DNA of 64,000 bases, taken from Embleya hyalina. Lineage in GTDB: Bacteria > Actinomycetota > Actinomycetes > Streptomycetales > Streptomycetaceae. Shown here in pieces: positions 26,531 to 35,845 of the stretch (the stretch's first letter is position 1; each line of letters begins with the position of its first letter). Both the position numbers and the translations under genes were made by a program. The notes under the pieces are model-generated. The model worked only from the letters and a program-made list of their open reading frames with translations, was not told where the DNA came from and made no database searches. The stretch is taken from contig NZ_BIFH01000017.1 of NCBI RefSeq assembly GCF_003967355.1, positions 440,693 to 504,692 on the forward strand, given 5' to 3'.

Positions 26531-28108
26531 TCAGCGCACGCGCAGGGCCTTCATGACGCGCAGGGACAGCGTCAGCGAGCGAGCCCACTGCTCGTCGGTC
26601 ATGCCGAAGGGGGCGGCGATCGGGAGGAGGCGCTGGGTGGCCACGGTCTGCGCCTCGGTGAACTTCATGATCCCCTCCGCGCCGTGCCGTCGGCCCAGGC
26701 CCGAGTCGCCCATGCCGCCCATCGGCGCGCCCGCGCTGCCGTACGCCGCCGCGTAGCCCTCGTTGACGTTCACCGTGCCCGCGCGCAACCGCCGCGCGAG
26801 CGCGCCGCCGTGCCGGGTGTCGCGCGTCCACACGCTGGCGTTGAGGCCGTACGCGGTCTCGTTCGCGCGGGTGACGACCTCTTCCTCCTCGGTGTAGCGG
26901 TACACCGACACCACGGGGCCGAACGTCTCCTCCGCGCACACCGCCATCTCGGGGGTGACGTCGGCGAGCACCGTCGGCTCGTAGAACAGCGGCCCCAGGT
27001 CGGGCCGGGCCTTGCCGCCGACCAGCACCCGTGCGCCCGCCGCCCGGGCCTCGTCCACGTGCCGGGTGACCGCGTCCAGTTGCCGGCGCGAGACCAGCGA
27101 GCCCATGTCGGTGTCCCACTCGTATCCGGCCGCGAGCCGCATCGCCTGGATCCGACCCAGGAACCGGTCCACGAACGCGTCGTGCACGTCCTCGTGCACA
27201 TACATCCGCTCGATCGAGACGCACAACTGGCCGGCGGAGGAGAAGCAGGCGCGCACCGCCCCCTCGGCGGCCCGGTCCAGGTCCGCGTCCGCCAGCACGA
27301 TCATCGCGTTCTTCCCGCCCAACTCCAGCGACGCGCCGACCAGTCGCTCGGCCGCCCGCCGGGCCACCTCGCGGCCGATGCGGGTGGAGCCGGTGAACCC
27401 GACGTAGTCCGCGCCCTCCACCACCGCCGTGCCGACCACCGGGCCGTCGCCGAGCACGATCTGCCACAGGTCCTCGGGCAGGCCGCAGTCGATCAGTACG
27501 TCCTGGGCCCACAGCGCGGTCAGCGCGGTCTGCGTGTCGGGCTTCATCACCACCGCGTTGCCCGCGATGAACGCCGGGATCGCGTCGCCGATGGACAGCG
27601 CCAGCGGGTAGTTCCACGGCGACACCAGGCCGACCACCCCCTTGGGGTGGCGGACCTCGATCGCCTTGGTGAGCACCGGCAGCGCACCCGCCCGGCGGCG
27701 CTCGCGCAGGTAGCCCGCCGCCCGCCGGCCGTAGTGCCGCGCGCACAGCGCGACGTCCAGGACCTCCTCGAAGGCGTGCTTGCGCGCCTTGCCGGTCTCG
27801 GTCTGGATGATGTCCAGGATCTCCGACCGGCGCTCCAGCACCCGGTCGTGGAAGCGCAGGAACACCGCCGCCCGCTCACGCACCGAACGTTTGGCCCACG
27901 CGGTCTGCGCGAGCCGCGCGCGGGCGAAGGCGGAGGTGACGTTCTCCGGGGTGGACTCGGGGAGTTCGGCGATCGGCGACCCGTCGAACGGACTACGGGT
28001 CGTCACCTTCGTCGGCACGGTGCCGGTCACCACGCGCCGCGCCAGTCGCTCGGCGGGCAGGTGGGGCACGGCGATGGAGGCTGCTGCGGGCGCTGCGATG
28101 TCCGTCAT
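26531..28108 (-). CDS. gabD2: Succinate-semialdehyde dehydrogenase (NADP+)
   Basis: A 525-residue aldehyde dehydrogenase. SPWNYPLAL, FTGSTRIGREVA, the catalytic Glu motif LELGGKN and the catalytic Cys motif GQLCVSIER are all present. Overall sequence matches the GabD2 type of actinomycetes, which oxidises succinate semialdehyde to succinate and feeds the TCA cycle. ATG start at 28108. It is followed at a distance by the structured intergenic region. Confidence 0.86.
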   Translation of the reverse strand: MTDIAAPAAASIAVPHLPAERLARRVVTGTVPTKVTTRSPFDGSPIAELPESTPENVTSAFARARLAQTAWAKRSVRERAAVFLRFHDRVLERRSEILDIIQTETGKARKHAFEEVLDVALCARHYGRRAAGYLRERRRAGALPVLTKAIEVRHPKGVVGLVSPWNYPLALSIGDAIPAFIAGNAVVMKPDTQTALTALWAQDVLIDCGLPEDLWQIVLGDGPVVGTAVVEGADYVGFTGSTRIGREVARRAAERLVGASLELGGKNAMIVLADADLDRAAEGAVRACFSSAGQLCVSIERMYVHEDVHDAFVDRFLGRIQAMRLAAGYEWDTDMGSLVSRRQLDAVTRHVDEARAAGARVLVGGKARPDLGPLFYEPTVLADVTPEMAVCAEETFGPVVSVYRYTEEEEVVTRANETAYGLNASVWTRDTRHGGALARRLRAGTVNVNEGYAAAYGSAGAPMGGMGDSGLGRRHGAEGIMKFTEAQTVATQRLLPIAAPFGMTDEQWARSLTLSLRVMKALRVR

Positions 28109-28201
28109 GGCACCAGCCTAGACAGCGCTACTTTCGGGTAACAAGAACCGTCCGGCGCGCGAACGGACACGACCCGTCCGCGCGCCGTTCCCGGGCCCGA
28201 T

Positions 28202-29593
28202 TCAGTCCGTGTCGAGGTCGGCCAGCGCCGACTCGATGGTGCGGTGATACGTGGGATACGCGTACATCATGTTCCGCAGCGTGGCCACCGGGACCGCCGC
28301 GCGCACGGCCACCACCAGCGCGCCCAGGATCTCGCCGCCGGCCGGACCGGCGGTGGTCGCGCCGACCAGCACGCCCCGGTCGACGTCCTCGATCACCTTC
28401 ACGAAGCCGCGCGCGCCGGTGATGTGTCCGCGCGAGGAGGCGGCCAGGTCCGCGTGGCCGATGCGCACCGAGAGCCCGGCGGTGCGGGCCTGGTGCTCGG
28501 TCAGGCCGACCGCGCCGATCTCCGGGTCGACGAACGTCACGCGCGGCAGCGCGCTGTGGTCCGCGTCGGGTCCGGCGGTGCCCCGACCGGCCGCGTGCAG
28601 GACCGCCTTGGTCACGATGGCCGACTGGTACATCGCCACGTGGGTGAACGCGCCCTGCCCGGTCACGTCGCCGACCGCCCAGACCGCGGGCGCCGCGCCG
28701 CCGGGCTGCACCCGCAACTGCCCGTCCACCGGCAGCGCGTGCGCGTGCGGGTCGACGCCCAGCGCCTCGGCGCCGAGTCCGGGCAGGTCCACCCGGCGGC
28801 CGGTGGCCACGAGCAGCTTCTCCGCCTCGATCGAGCGCCCGTCGGAGAGTTCGACGGTGAACGCCTTCCCGTCGTGCGCGACCCGCTCGGCCCGCGCGCC
28901 CAGGTGGATCTCGACGCCGTCCTCGCCCAGCGCCCATGCGGCCAGGTCGGAGGATTCCGGTTCCTCGACGGCCAACACCCGCTCGCCGTTCTCCACGATC
29001 GTCACCCGGGTGCCGAATCGGGTGAACACCTGGGCGAGTTCGAGGCCGATCGCGCCGCCGCCGAGCACCGCGAGCGAACTCGGCGCCTCGTCGGCCTCGA
29101 TCGCCTCGCGGTTGGTCCACAGCGGGGTGCCCGCCAGGCCCTCGATCGGCGGGACGAAGGCCCTGGTGCCGGTGCCGACCACGATCGCGTGCCGGGCCCG
29201 GAAGCGCCGCACCCCGTCGGGGCCGGTCGCCTCGACGGTGTCCACGCCGGTGATCCGGCCGGCGCCGCGCACGAAGGTCATGCCCTTGTCGACCAGCCGG
29301 TCCACGGCCGCCGTGTCGTCCCAGTCGGCGGTCAACTCGCGGATCCGCGCGGCGAGCGGCGCCCAGTCGGGGTGCTCCTCGGTGCGGGCCCGGGCCGCCG
29401 CGTACACCATCGCCTTCGACGGGATGCAGCCCCAGTACGGACACTCGCCGCCGACGAGGCCGTCCTCGACGCCCACCACGTCCAGTCCGGCCGAGGCGAG
29501 GTTCCCGGCGACGGCCTCACCGCCGACGCCGAGACCCAGGACGATCACGTCGACGTCGACGGTCGCGACGTCTTGGGGGTGCTGCGTGCTCAC
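28202..29593 (-). CDS. Pyridine nucleotide-disulfide oxidoreductase
   Basis: A 463-residue flavoprotein of the dihydrolipoamide/mercuric reductase family. The FAD-binding start LGLGVGGEA is near 19-27, and the redox Cys pair is at 51 and 56 (CPYWGC). An NAD(P) motif LGGGAIGLE and the FAD motif WAVGDVTGQG follow. The C-terminal dimer-interface region reads AYPTYHRTIE, where classic members have HPTxSE, so the catalytic His is shifted or replaced. Substrate unknown. GTG or ATG start near 29593, on the same strand as gabD2. Confidence 0.82.
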   Translation of the reverse strand: MSTQHPQDVATVDVDVIVLGLGVGGEAVAGNLASAGLDVVGVEDGLVGGECPYWGCIPSKAMVYAAARARTEEHPDWAPLAARIRELTADWDDTAAVDRLVDKGMTFVRGAGRITGVDTVEATGPDGVRRFRARHAIVVGTGTRAFVPPIEGLAGTPLWTNREAIEADEAPSSLAVLGGGAIGLELAQVFTRFGTRVTIVENGERVLAVEEPESSDLAAWALGEDGVEIHLGARAERVAHDGKAFTVELSDGRSIEAEKLLVATGRRVDLPGLGAEALGVDPHAHALPVDGQLRVQPGGAAPAVWAVGDVTGQGAFTHVAMYQSAIVTKAVLHAAGRGTAGPDADHSALPRVTFVDPEIGAVGLTEHQARTAGLSVRIGHADLAASSRGHITGARGFVKVIEDVDRGVLVGATTAGPAGGEILGALVVAVRAAVPVATLRNMMYAYPTYHRTIESALADLDTD

Positions 29594-29659
29594 TGGTGTA
29601 CCTCCGGGGTGGCTGGGTTCCCTCGGACCGTACCCCGGGACGAGTCTCGGACTCGCGTG

Positions 29660-31486
29660 TCACTTGCCCTGGAAGGACTCCGTCATCTTGTCGAAGCGCT
29701 CCCGCGAGAGCGGTTCCCAGTCGCTCTGGTACGACGCCACATACAGCGCGTAGTCCACGTTGCCGGTGGTCACGACACCCAGGTTCATCACGTGGCTGGG
29801 CACCCGATTGCCCGAGCCGTCGCCGTTGATCGGGTCGCCGTCGAAGGTGTACTCCCACATCGCGGCCTTGCGCGCTCCCGGCGGAAGCGGGGTGTAGTCC
29901 CGGAGTTGGAGCCGCTTGTAGGCGGGCTTCGTCTTCGCGGTCGCCTCGACGACCTGCTCGAAGTTGCCCAGGGGGTCGTGGCCGACCGGCGTCGCGCCGA
30001 TCAGGTAGGCGGTCTTGCGATCGGCCGTCACGTACTTGATCTGGTCCTTGTTGGCGCCGAAGACCGAGCGGGACTTGGCGGCGCCCGCGGGCAGGAACAG
30101 CGAGAACCCGAGCGGGTCCTTGACCAGTTCGTAGCCGGCGGGCGGGACCGACCCGTTCGGCGCGGAGGCGGACGGCGGCGAGGTGGGGGGAACGCCGCTC
30201 GCCGACGGCTGGGTCGGCGGCGTCGTCGCCTGCTCGGAGTTGCCCGGGTTCGGCTTCGCGTTGTCGCCCTTGTCGTCGTCCCGGGTGACCAGGAACCCCA
30301 CCGCGGCGCCGCCCGCGATCAGCGCGACCACGAGCGCCACGACCGCGACGATCCGGCCGCGGCGGCGCGGCTCGGGGGTCGGCTGGTGCGGCGGCGCGGG
30401 GGTGTGCGGGATGTGCGGGATGTGCGGCGGTTGCGGGGGTACGCCGGTACGGGTCGGCGACGCCTCGGCGGGCGAGTAGGCCGGTTGCGACCAGGAGTTC
30501 GGCGGCGTGTTGCCGCCCGGGTGTCCGGTGGCGCCCGTGTCGTGGCCGGCCTGCGCGCGCCCGTGCGGGTCGTACGGCTGGGCCGGGGTGGTCGGCGCGC
30601 CGGGGTCGGCGACCGGGGTCGGCGGTGGCGGGACCGCGCCGTACTGCCGCGACGGCGTCGAGTTCGCCACCTCGCGCAGGATCCGGGCGCCGTCCTCCAC
30701 GCCCATCCGCAGGTCGACGTCCTTGACCAGCCAGCCCGCGATCACCGGCTCGAGCCCGCCCGCGTGCCGGGGCGGGTCGGCCTCGTCGTTCAGGATCGCG
30801 TTCAGCGTGCTGATCATCGTGCCCCGGCGGAACGGGTTGCGTCCCTCGACCGCCATGTACAGCACCACGGCGAGCGACCACAGGTCGGCGGCGAGCAGCG
30901 GGCGTTTGCCCTCGGCCCGCTCCGGCGACAGGAAGTCCGGCGAGCCGACCAGCATGCCGGTGGTGGTGAGCGTCGCGGTACCGGTCGCGGTGGCGATCCC
31001 GAAGTCGGTCAACACCACCCGCCCGTGCGGGGTGACCAGGATGTTCGCGGGTTTGACGTCGCGGTGCAGCACACCCTTCTGATCGGCGGCGAGCAGCGCG
31101 TCGAGCACTTTCAGGCCCAGTTCGGCGGCGTCCGCCGGGGTCAGCGTGCCCTGCGTCTCCAGGATCTCGGCGAGCGACTGGGCCTCGACCAGCTCCATCA
31201 CGATCCACGGGATGCCGCCGTCCTCGACCACGTCGTGGATGGTGACCACATTCGGGTGCCCGATCCGGGCGGCCGTGCGGGCCTCGCGCATCGTGCGTTC
31301 GCGGGCGAGCTCCTTCTCCTCGTCGTCGAGGTGGTCGGGCAGCCGCAGCTCCTTGATCGCGACGTCGCGGTGCAGCATCTCGTCCACGGCACGCCACACC
31401 GTGCCCATGCCGCCTCGGCCGAGCATGGTGCCCAACCGGTAACGCCCGCCGACCACCCGACCGCGCGTGCCCCCGGTCTGTGCCAC
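29660..31486 (-). CDS. Receptor Ser/Thr protein kinase 1
   Basis: A 608-residue kinase. The glycine loop GRGGMG is at 23-28, Lys-45 in VAIKELRLP, the catalytic HRDVKPAN at 141-148 (Asp-143) and DFG at 161-163. A Pro-rich linker (about 270-375) leads to one transmembrane helix (about 379-402) and an extracellular domain of about 165 residues, starting GYELVKDPLGFSLFLP and containing AAMWEYTF. That domain looks like the LpqN/PsbP-type fold (inference). The GTG at 31486 is preceded by GGGGAGG. It is the last of four similar kinase genes. Confidence 0.87.
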   Translation of the reverse strand: MAQTGGTRGRVVGGRYRLGTMLGRGGMGTVWRAVDEMLHRDVAIKELRLPDHLDDEEKELARERTMREARTAARIGHPNVVTIHDVVEDGGIPWIVMELVEAQSLAEILETQGTLTPADAAELGLKVLDALLAADQKGVLHRDVKPANILVTPHGRVVLTDFGIATATGTATLTTTGMLVGSPDFLSPERAEGKRPLLAADLWSLAVVLYMAVEGRNPFRRGTMISTLNAILNDEADPPRHAGGLEPVIAGWLVKDVDLRMGVEDGARILREVANSTPSRQYGAVPPPPTPVADPGAPTTPAQPYDPHGRAQAGHDTGATGHPGGNTPPNSWSQPAYSPAEASPTRTGVPPQPPHIPHIPHTPAPPHQPTPEPRRRGRIVAVVALVVALIAGGAAVGFLVTRDDDKGDNAKPNPGNSEQATTPPTQPSASGVPPTSPPSASAPNGSVPPAGYELVKDPLGFSLFLPAGAAKSRSVFGANKDQIKYVTADRKTAYLIGATPVGHDPLGNFEQVVEATAKTKPAYKRLQLRDYTPLPPGARKAAMWEYTFDGDPINGDGSGNRVPSHVMNLGVVTTGNVDYALYVASYQSDWEPLSRERFDKMTESFQGK

Positions 31487-31708
31487 GTACCCTCCCCGCA
31501 TCGGCCGGCTGTCCCGCCGGCCATCTTCGGTCTGCAACCCGCCACATTAGATGCGACTCCCCGGGGTTCGGCGAGCGGATCCGCCGGCCGGACCGTTCCG
31601 GGCCCGCCTCCCGCACCCCGCCGGCGGTCCCCGTGACGGCCGTGACGTGGGGTTTTCCGGCCGCGGGCGACCCGCGGCCGGTACTCGATCGGGTGGGAGC
31701 GAATCCGA

Positions 31709-33397
31709 TCAGGTCGCCGTCCCCGCGTGGCTGGGCGGCGGGTCGGTGATCGGCGGGCGGGTGGTCGTGGTGGTCGTCGGCGGCCTGCTCGTGGTCGGCG
31801 GCCTGGTGGTGGGCGGGCGCGTCGTGGGCGGGCGGGTGGTCCAGGTCTCCGTGTTCGTCGGCCGCGAGGTGCGGGTCGACCCGGATCCCTGGCTGCCGCT
31901 GCCCGAGGTGCCGCCGTCCTTGTTGTTCCCGGAACCGGTCGAGGAGCCGGTGGCGTGCAGCATGTCGTTGCGGGTCCCGCTCCCCGGCGGGTTCGCGGCG
32001 CCCGAGCCGACGGGCTGCGTGTTGGCGATCTTCATGTCGCCCGAGTCGCGGTCGCCGGCTCCGCCACCGTCCTGCCCGCCCAGCGCGTTCGGCACGAAGA
32101 TCGCCAGCGCGGCCACCGCGGCGGCGACCATGGTGCCGAAGACGACGGCCTTGCGGCGCTTCTTCCTCGTGGCGGCGTCGGCCGCCGACGCGTCCCCGGA
32201 GGGGCCGCCGGCCGGGCCGATCAGCACCGGGTTGACCCGGTCGTCGGCGGTGGCCGAGCCGTGCACCGCGTCGGTGGGCGACCAGGCGTGCGCGCCGGTC
32301 GCCGGGTAGCCGCCGCCGGGACCGCCCGGATCGGCGGAAGCGGCCGCGCCGAACGGCGGTGCCGGGGCGGCCGGCGGCTGCTGCCGCCAGTCCGGCTCGG
32401 GTCCGGGCTGCGGCATCGGCACCGGCGTCGACGGGGTCTGCGGGGTCGGCGGCGGGGCCGGCTGCCAGGACGAGCGGGTGGCGCCGCGGACGCCGCCCGG
32501 GTCCTCGACGGTCGCGGTGCCCGGCGGAATCGGGCCGGCCGCGTTCCACGCGTCCTCGGGAAGCGGTTCGACGCCGACCAGCGCGGCGGTCAGGAGTCGT
32601 TCGGTGGTGTCCTCGTCGGCGCGCTCCAGCGGGTCCTTGCGCAGCAGCGCCTCGATGGCGGGCCACAACGCGCCGGACTGCCGGGGCGGCGCGGGCTCGT
32701 CGGTGAGCACCGCGCTGAGCGTGTCCATCGCGCCCGACCGGCGAAACGGCGAGAAACCCTCCACCGCCTGGTACAGGGTCACCCCGAGCGACCACAGGTC
32801 GGAGGCCGGGCCGGGCCGACGCCCGAGCACCCGCTCCGGCGCCAGGTATTCGGGCGAGCCGACCAGCATCCCGGTCGCGGTGAGGGTGACGGAGCCGGCC
32901 ACGGTGGCGATGCCGAAGTCGGTCAGCACGATCCGGCCGCCGGGCGCCATCAGGATGTTGCTGGGCTTCACGTCGCGGTGCAGGACGTCGGCAGCGCGGG
33001 CGGCGCGCAGCGCGGCGAGCACCGCCAGGCCGACCTCGGCCGCCTCGTGCGGGGCCATCCGGCCCTCGTCGAGCACGTCGGTGAGCGAGGGCGCGCGGAC
33101 CAGCTCCATCACGATCCACGGACGCCCGTCGTCCTCGGCGACGTCGAAGATGGTGACCACGTTCGGGTGGGTGATCCGGGCCGCCGCACGGGCCTCGCGC
33201 AGCGCCCGCTCACAGCGCCCCTGGGTCTCCATCTCGTCCAGGTCGTCCGGGATCCGGACCTCCTTGACCGCGACGTCCCGGCGCAGCAGCTCGTCGAAGG
33301 CGAGCCACACCGTGCCCATGCCGCCCCGACCGAGCGGCTCGCCCAGGCGATAACGCCCATCCACCAGGCGGCCGTGCGAGCCGCTGTCGTGTGCCAC
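31709..33397 (-). CDS. Receptor-like Ser/Thr protein kinase 2, no sensor domain
   Basis: A 562-residue kinase with GRGGMG at 23-28, Lys-45, HRDVKPSN with Asp-142 and DFG at 160-162. A Pro-rich linker leads to one transmembrane helix near 416. The outer part is only about 120 residues of Gly/Ser then repeated Thr-Arg-Pro-Pro units (TTRPPTTRPPTT), with no folded domain. It may span the wall rather than bind a ligand. GTG start at 33397 follows GGGGAGG, as in kinase 1. The longer upstream frame is not protein-like. Confidence 0.85.
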   Translation of the reverse strand: MAHDSGSHGRLVDGRYRLGEPLGRGGMGTVWLAFDELLRRDVAVKEVRIPDDLDEMETQGRCERALREARAAARITHPNVVTIFDVAEDDGRPWIVMELVRAPSLTDVLDEGRMAPHEAAEVGLAVLAALRAARAADVLHRDVKPSNILMAPGGRIVLTDFGIATVAGSVTLTATGMLVGSPEYLAPERVLGRRPGPASDLWSLGVTLYQAVEGFSPFRRSGAMDTLSAVLTDEPAPPRQSGALWPAIEALLRKDPLERADEDTTERLLTAALVGVEPLPEDAWNAAGPIPPGTATVEDPGGVRGATRSSWQPAPPPTPQTPSTPVPMPQPGPEPDWRQQPPAAPAPPFGAAASADPGGPGGGYPATGAHAWSPTDAVHGSATADDRVNPVLIGPAGGPSGDASAADAATRKKRRKAVVFGTMVAAAVAALAIFVPNALGGQDGGGAGDRDSGDMKIANTQPVGSGAANPPGSGTRNDMLHATGSSTGSGNNKDGGTSGSGSQGSGSTRTSRPTNTETWTTRPPTTRPPTTRPPTTSRPPTTTTTTRPPITDPPPSHAGTAT

Positions 33398-33504
33398 GTG
33401 GTCCTCCCCAAGACCGTGGACACCACCGATCCGCCCCGTCGGCGCGTCTTTGGCGTCACGTATAGGACGTCCGGCGGGTGCCGAAGGTTCCGCTCCGGCC
33501 GGGC

Positions 33505-35811
33505 TCAGCCGCCCGGCGTGAAACTCTCCCGCGCCGCGTCGAACGCCGAACGCACCAGCGGCGAACCGGCGTCGGGGCCGGAGACCCAGAAGTCCCAGGT
33601 CCGGCCGTCCTCGACGAAGCGCATGTTGATCGATCGGCGCACCGCGCCCCGGTCGTTCCAGGTGAACTCCCAGAGCCCGGCGACCTGTCCGTGCACGGTC
33701 GTGCAGAGCAGGCGGATCTGGTGATAGTCCGTTCCGTTTCCGATGAAGGTGCCCGGTCCCAGGCCCTTGGATGCCTGTGTGGCCAATTCCCCGCACGGAT
33801 CGCCGTGCGCGTCGGACGCGTCCGGGCGCACGCCGAGGCGGAACAGGTCGTCCGGCGAGCGGTAGTAGACCCGCTCGCCGGCCGCGTCGCGCACGGTCCA
33901 GTCGGCGGGCACCAAGACGGTGAACGCGCCGCGCGCGGTGACCCGCCGGAAACCGCCGCCCGACGACCCGAACGGGCCGGGGGCGGTCGGGCCGAAGGCG
34001 GTCGCCCCGACCGCGGGTGACCCGGTCGCCGACACCGCGCCCCGGTGGTCGGCCCGCTCCACCAGCACACCGATGATCACCCCGGCCACCGCGAGCAACG
34101 CCCCCGCCGTCAGCGTGCCGACCACGACAAGCGACCGCCCCGGCGACCGACCGACCGCGGACCACTCCGAGGCCACGGCCGACGCGGGCCTTCCGGACGG
34201 GACCGACCCGAACGGCGCCGACACCTCCAACGGCACGGCCGACGCGGACGGCGCGACCGACCCCGGCGGCGCAGGCGGCGCGACCGACCCGAGCGGAACG
34301 GGCTGCGCAGGCGACCCCGTCAGCACGGGCGACCCGGGCGGGGCGAACGACTCGGGCGGTGCAGGCGACCCGGGCGGGACGAGCGACCCCGGCAGCGCGA
34401 GCGACCCCAGCAGCGCAGGCGACCCCGGCGGCGTGGGCGACTCGGGCGGGACGAGCGACCCCGGCGGCGCAGGCGACCCGGGCAGCGCGGGCGAGCCCGG
34501 CGGCGCGGCCGACCCGAGCGGAACGGGCGGCGCAGGCGACCCCGGCACCACGGGCGACCCGGGCGGTGCAGGCGACCCCGGCGCCACGGGCGACCCGGGC
34601 GGGGCGAACGACTCGGGCGGTGCAGGCGACCCGGGCGGGACGAGCGACCCCGGCAGCGCGAGCGACCCCGGCGGCGCAGGCGACCCGGGCGGCGCAGGCG
34701 ACCCCGGCAGCACGGGCGACTCGGGCGGGGCGAGCGACCCGGGCGGGGCGGGCAACCCCGGCGGGGTGGGGCACTCGGGCGATGCCGGCGACCCCGGCGG
34801 GGTGGGGCGTTGTGGTGGTGCGGGGTCGGGGGGCGGCTGCGGGGGCGCTGGGCCGGGGGCCGCGGCCGGATCGACGCCGAGGACCGAGGCCGGCGACGGC
34901 GACGACTCGGGTGTCCCGGTCGGGTCGGGCCACCCGGGCGCGTCGGTGGGGGCGAGGTGGGGGCGCGGGACGGGCGTGCCGGTCGCGCACCGCTGCCCCG
35001 CTCCCCCCGCGCTCGCCGCGGCCAGCAGCGCGGCCGCGTCCGCCGCCGTCATCCGCGCGACCGGATCCGGGGTGAGCAGCCCGAGCACCGCCTCGGCCAG
35101 CGGCCCGGCGTGGGTGGGCGGCGGGCACCTGCCCAGCGCCACGGCCTGCAGCGTGGCCAGCGGGTTGTCCCGGCGGAACGGCGAGAATCCCTCGACCATC
35201 TCGTACAACGTCACGCCCAACGACCACAGGTCGGCCGGCGCCCCGGACGGCCGCCCGCTCGCGCGCTCCGGCGCCATGTACTCCGGGGTGCCGGCGGTCG
35301 CGCCGGTCTCGGTGACCGCGGGCGCGTCCGGGTGCGTCGCGATGCCGAAGTCGGTGAGCACCACGCCGTCCTCCTCGTCCACGATCACGTTGGCGGGCTT
35401 GACGTCCCGGTGCTCGATGAAGACCCGGTGCACGGCGGCCAGCCCCGCGAGCATGCGCGCGCCGATCCGCGCCACCCGCTCCGGCGCCATCGCGCCCTCG
35501 GCGATCAGCGCGGTGAGCGGCCGACCCGGGAGCAGCTGCATCACGATCCACGGCCGGCCGTCCTCGACCACGATGTCGAACACGGTGACCACGTTCGGGT
35601 GCCGGACCCGCCCCGCGGCCCGCACCTCGCGCTGCATCCGCGCCGAGCGCCGGGCCACCTCGTCGGCTTCGAGCCAGTCGGGCAGCCGCAACTCCTTGAT
35701 CGCCACGTCCCGCCCGATCTCCGGATCGTGGGCCCGCCACACCACCCCCATGCCGCCCTGCCCCAGCACCTCCGTCAACAGGTACCGCCCCGCGAGTACG
35801 CGCCCACTCAT
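33505..35811 (-). CDS. Receptor Ser/Thr protein kinase 3 with Pro-Gly-Ser repeat linker
   Basis: A 768-residue kinase with GQGGMG at 17-22, Lys-39, HRDVKPAN with Asp-136 and DFG at 154-156. A linker of nearly 200 residues (about 330-525) is made of repeats such as PPGSPAPPGSL. A transmembrane helix (about 560-584) and an extracellular domain of about 150 residues follow (RGAFTVLVPADWTV, GLWEFTWND), related to the outer domain of kinase 1. ATG start at 35811. On the opposite strand the repeats make a long false ORF. Confidence 0.86.
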   Translation of the reverse strand: MSGRVLAGRYLLTEVLGQGGMGVVWRAHDPEIGRDVAIKELRLPDWLEADEVARRSARMQREVRAAGRVRHPNVVTVFDIVVEDGRPWIVMQLLPGRPLTALIAEGAMAPERVARIGARMLAGLAAVHRVFIEHRDVKPANVIVDEEDGVVLTDFGIATHPDAPAVTETGATAGTPEYMAPERASGRPSGAPADLWSLGVTLYEMVEGFSPFRRDNPLATLQAVALGRCPPPTHAGPLAEAVLGLLTPDPVARMTAADAAALLAAASAGGAGQRCATGTPVPRPHLAPTDAPGWPDPTGTPESSPSPASVLGVDPAAAPGPAPPQPPPDPAPPQRPTPPGSPASPECPTPPGLPAPPGSLAPPESPVLPGSPAPPGSPAPPGSLALPGSLVPPGSPAPPESFAPPGSPVAPGSPAPPGSPVVPGSPAPPVPLGSAAPPGSPALPGSPAPPGSLVPPESPTPPGSPALLGSLALPGSLVPPGSPAPPESFAPPGSPVLTGSPAQPVPLGSVAPPAPPGSVAPSASAVPLEVSAPFGSVPSGRPASAVASEWSAVGRSPGRSLVVVGTLTAGALLAVAGVIIGVLVERADHRGAVSATGSPAVGATAFGPTAPGPFGSSGGGFRRVTARGAFTVLVPADWTVRDAAGERVYYRSPDDLFRLGVRPDASDAHGDPCGELATQASKGLGPGTFIGNGTDYHQIRLLCTTVHGQVAGLWEFTWNDRGAVRRSINMRFVEDGRTWDFWVSGPDAGSPLVRSAFDAARESFTPGG
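34290..34810. repeat. Tandem 15-base repeats with an exact 85-base duplication
   Basis: About 35 imperfect 15-base units (ggcgacccgggcggg type) encode the Pro-rich linker of kinase 3. Bases 34324-34408 recur exactly at 34585-34669, 261 bases (87 codons) away, indicating recent segmental duplication without loss of frame. Confidence 0.85.
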
Positions 35812-35845
35812 CGCCGCCCCCGACCGGATCGTCTTCCGGGCCCGG

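Noticed and set aside
34290..34810. CRISPR array
   Set aside because: Units are about 15 bases, contiguous, in frame and without spacers; they encode a Pro-rich linker.
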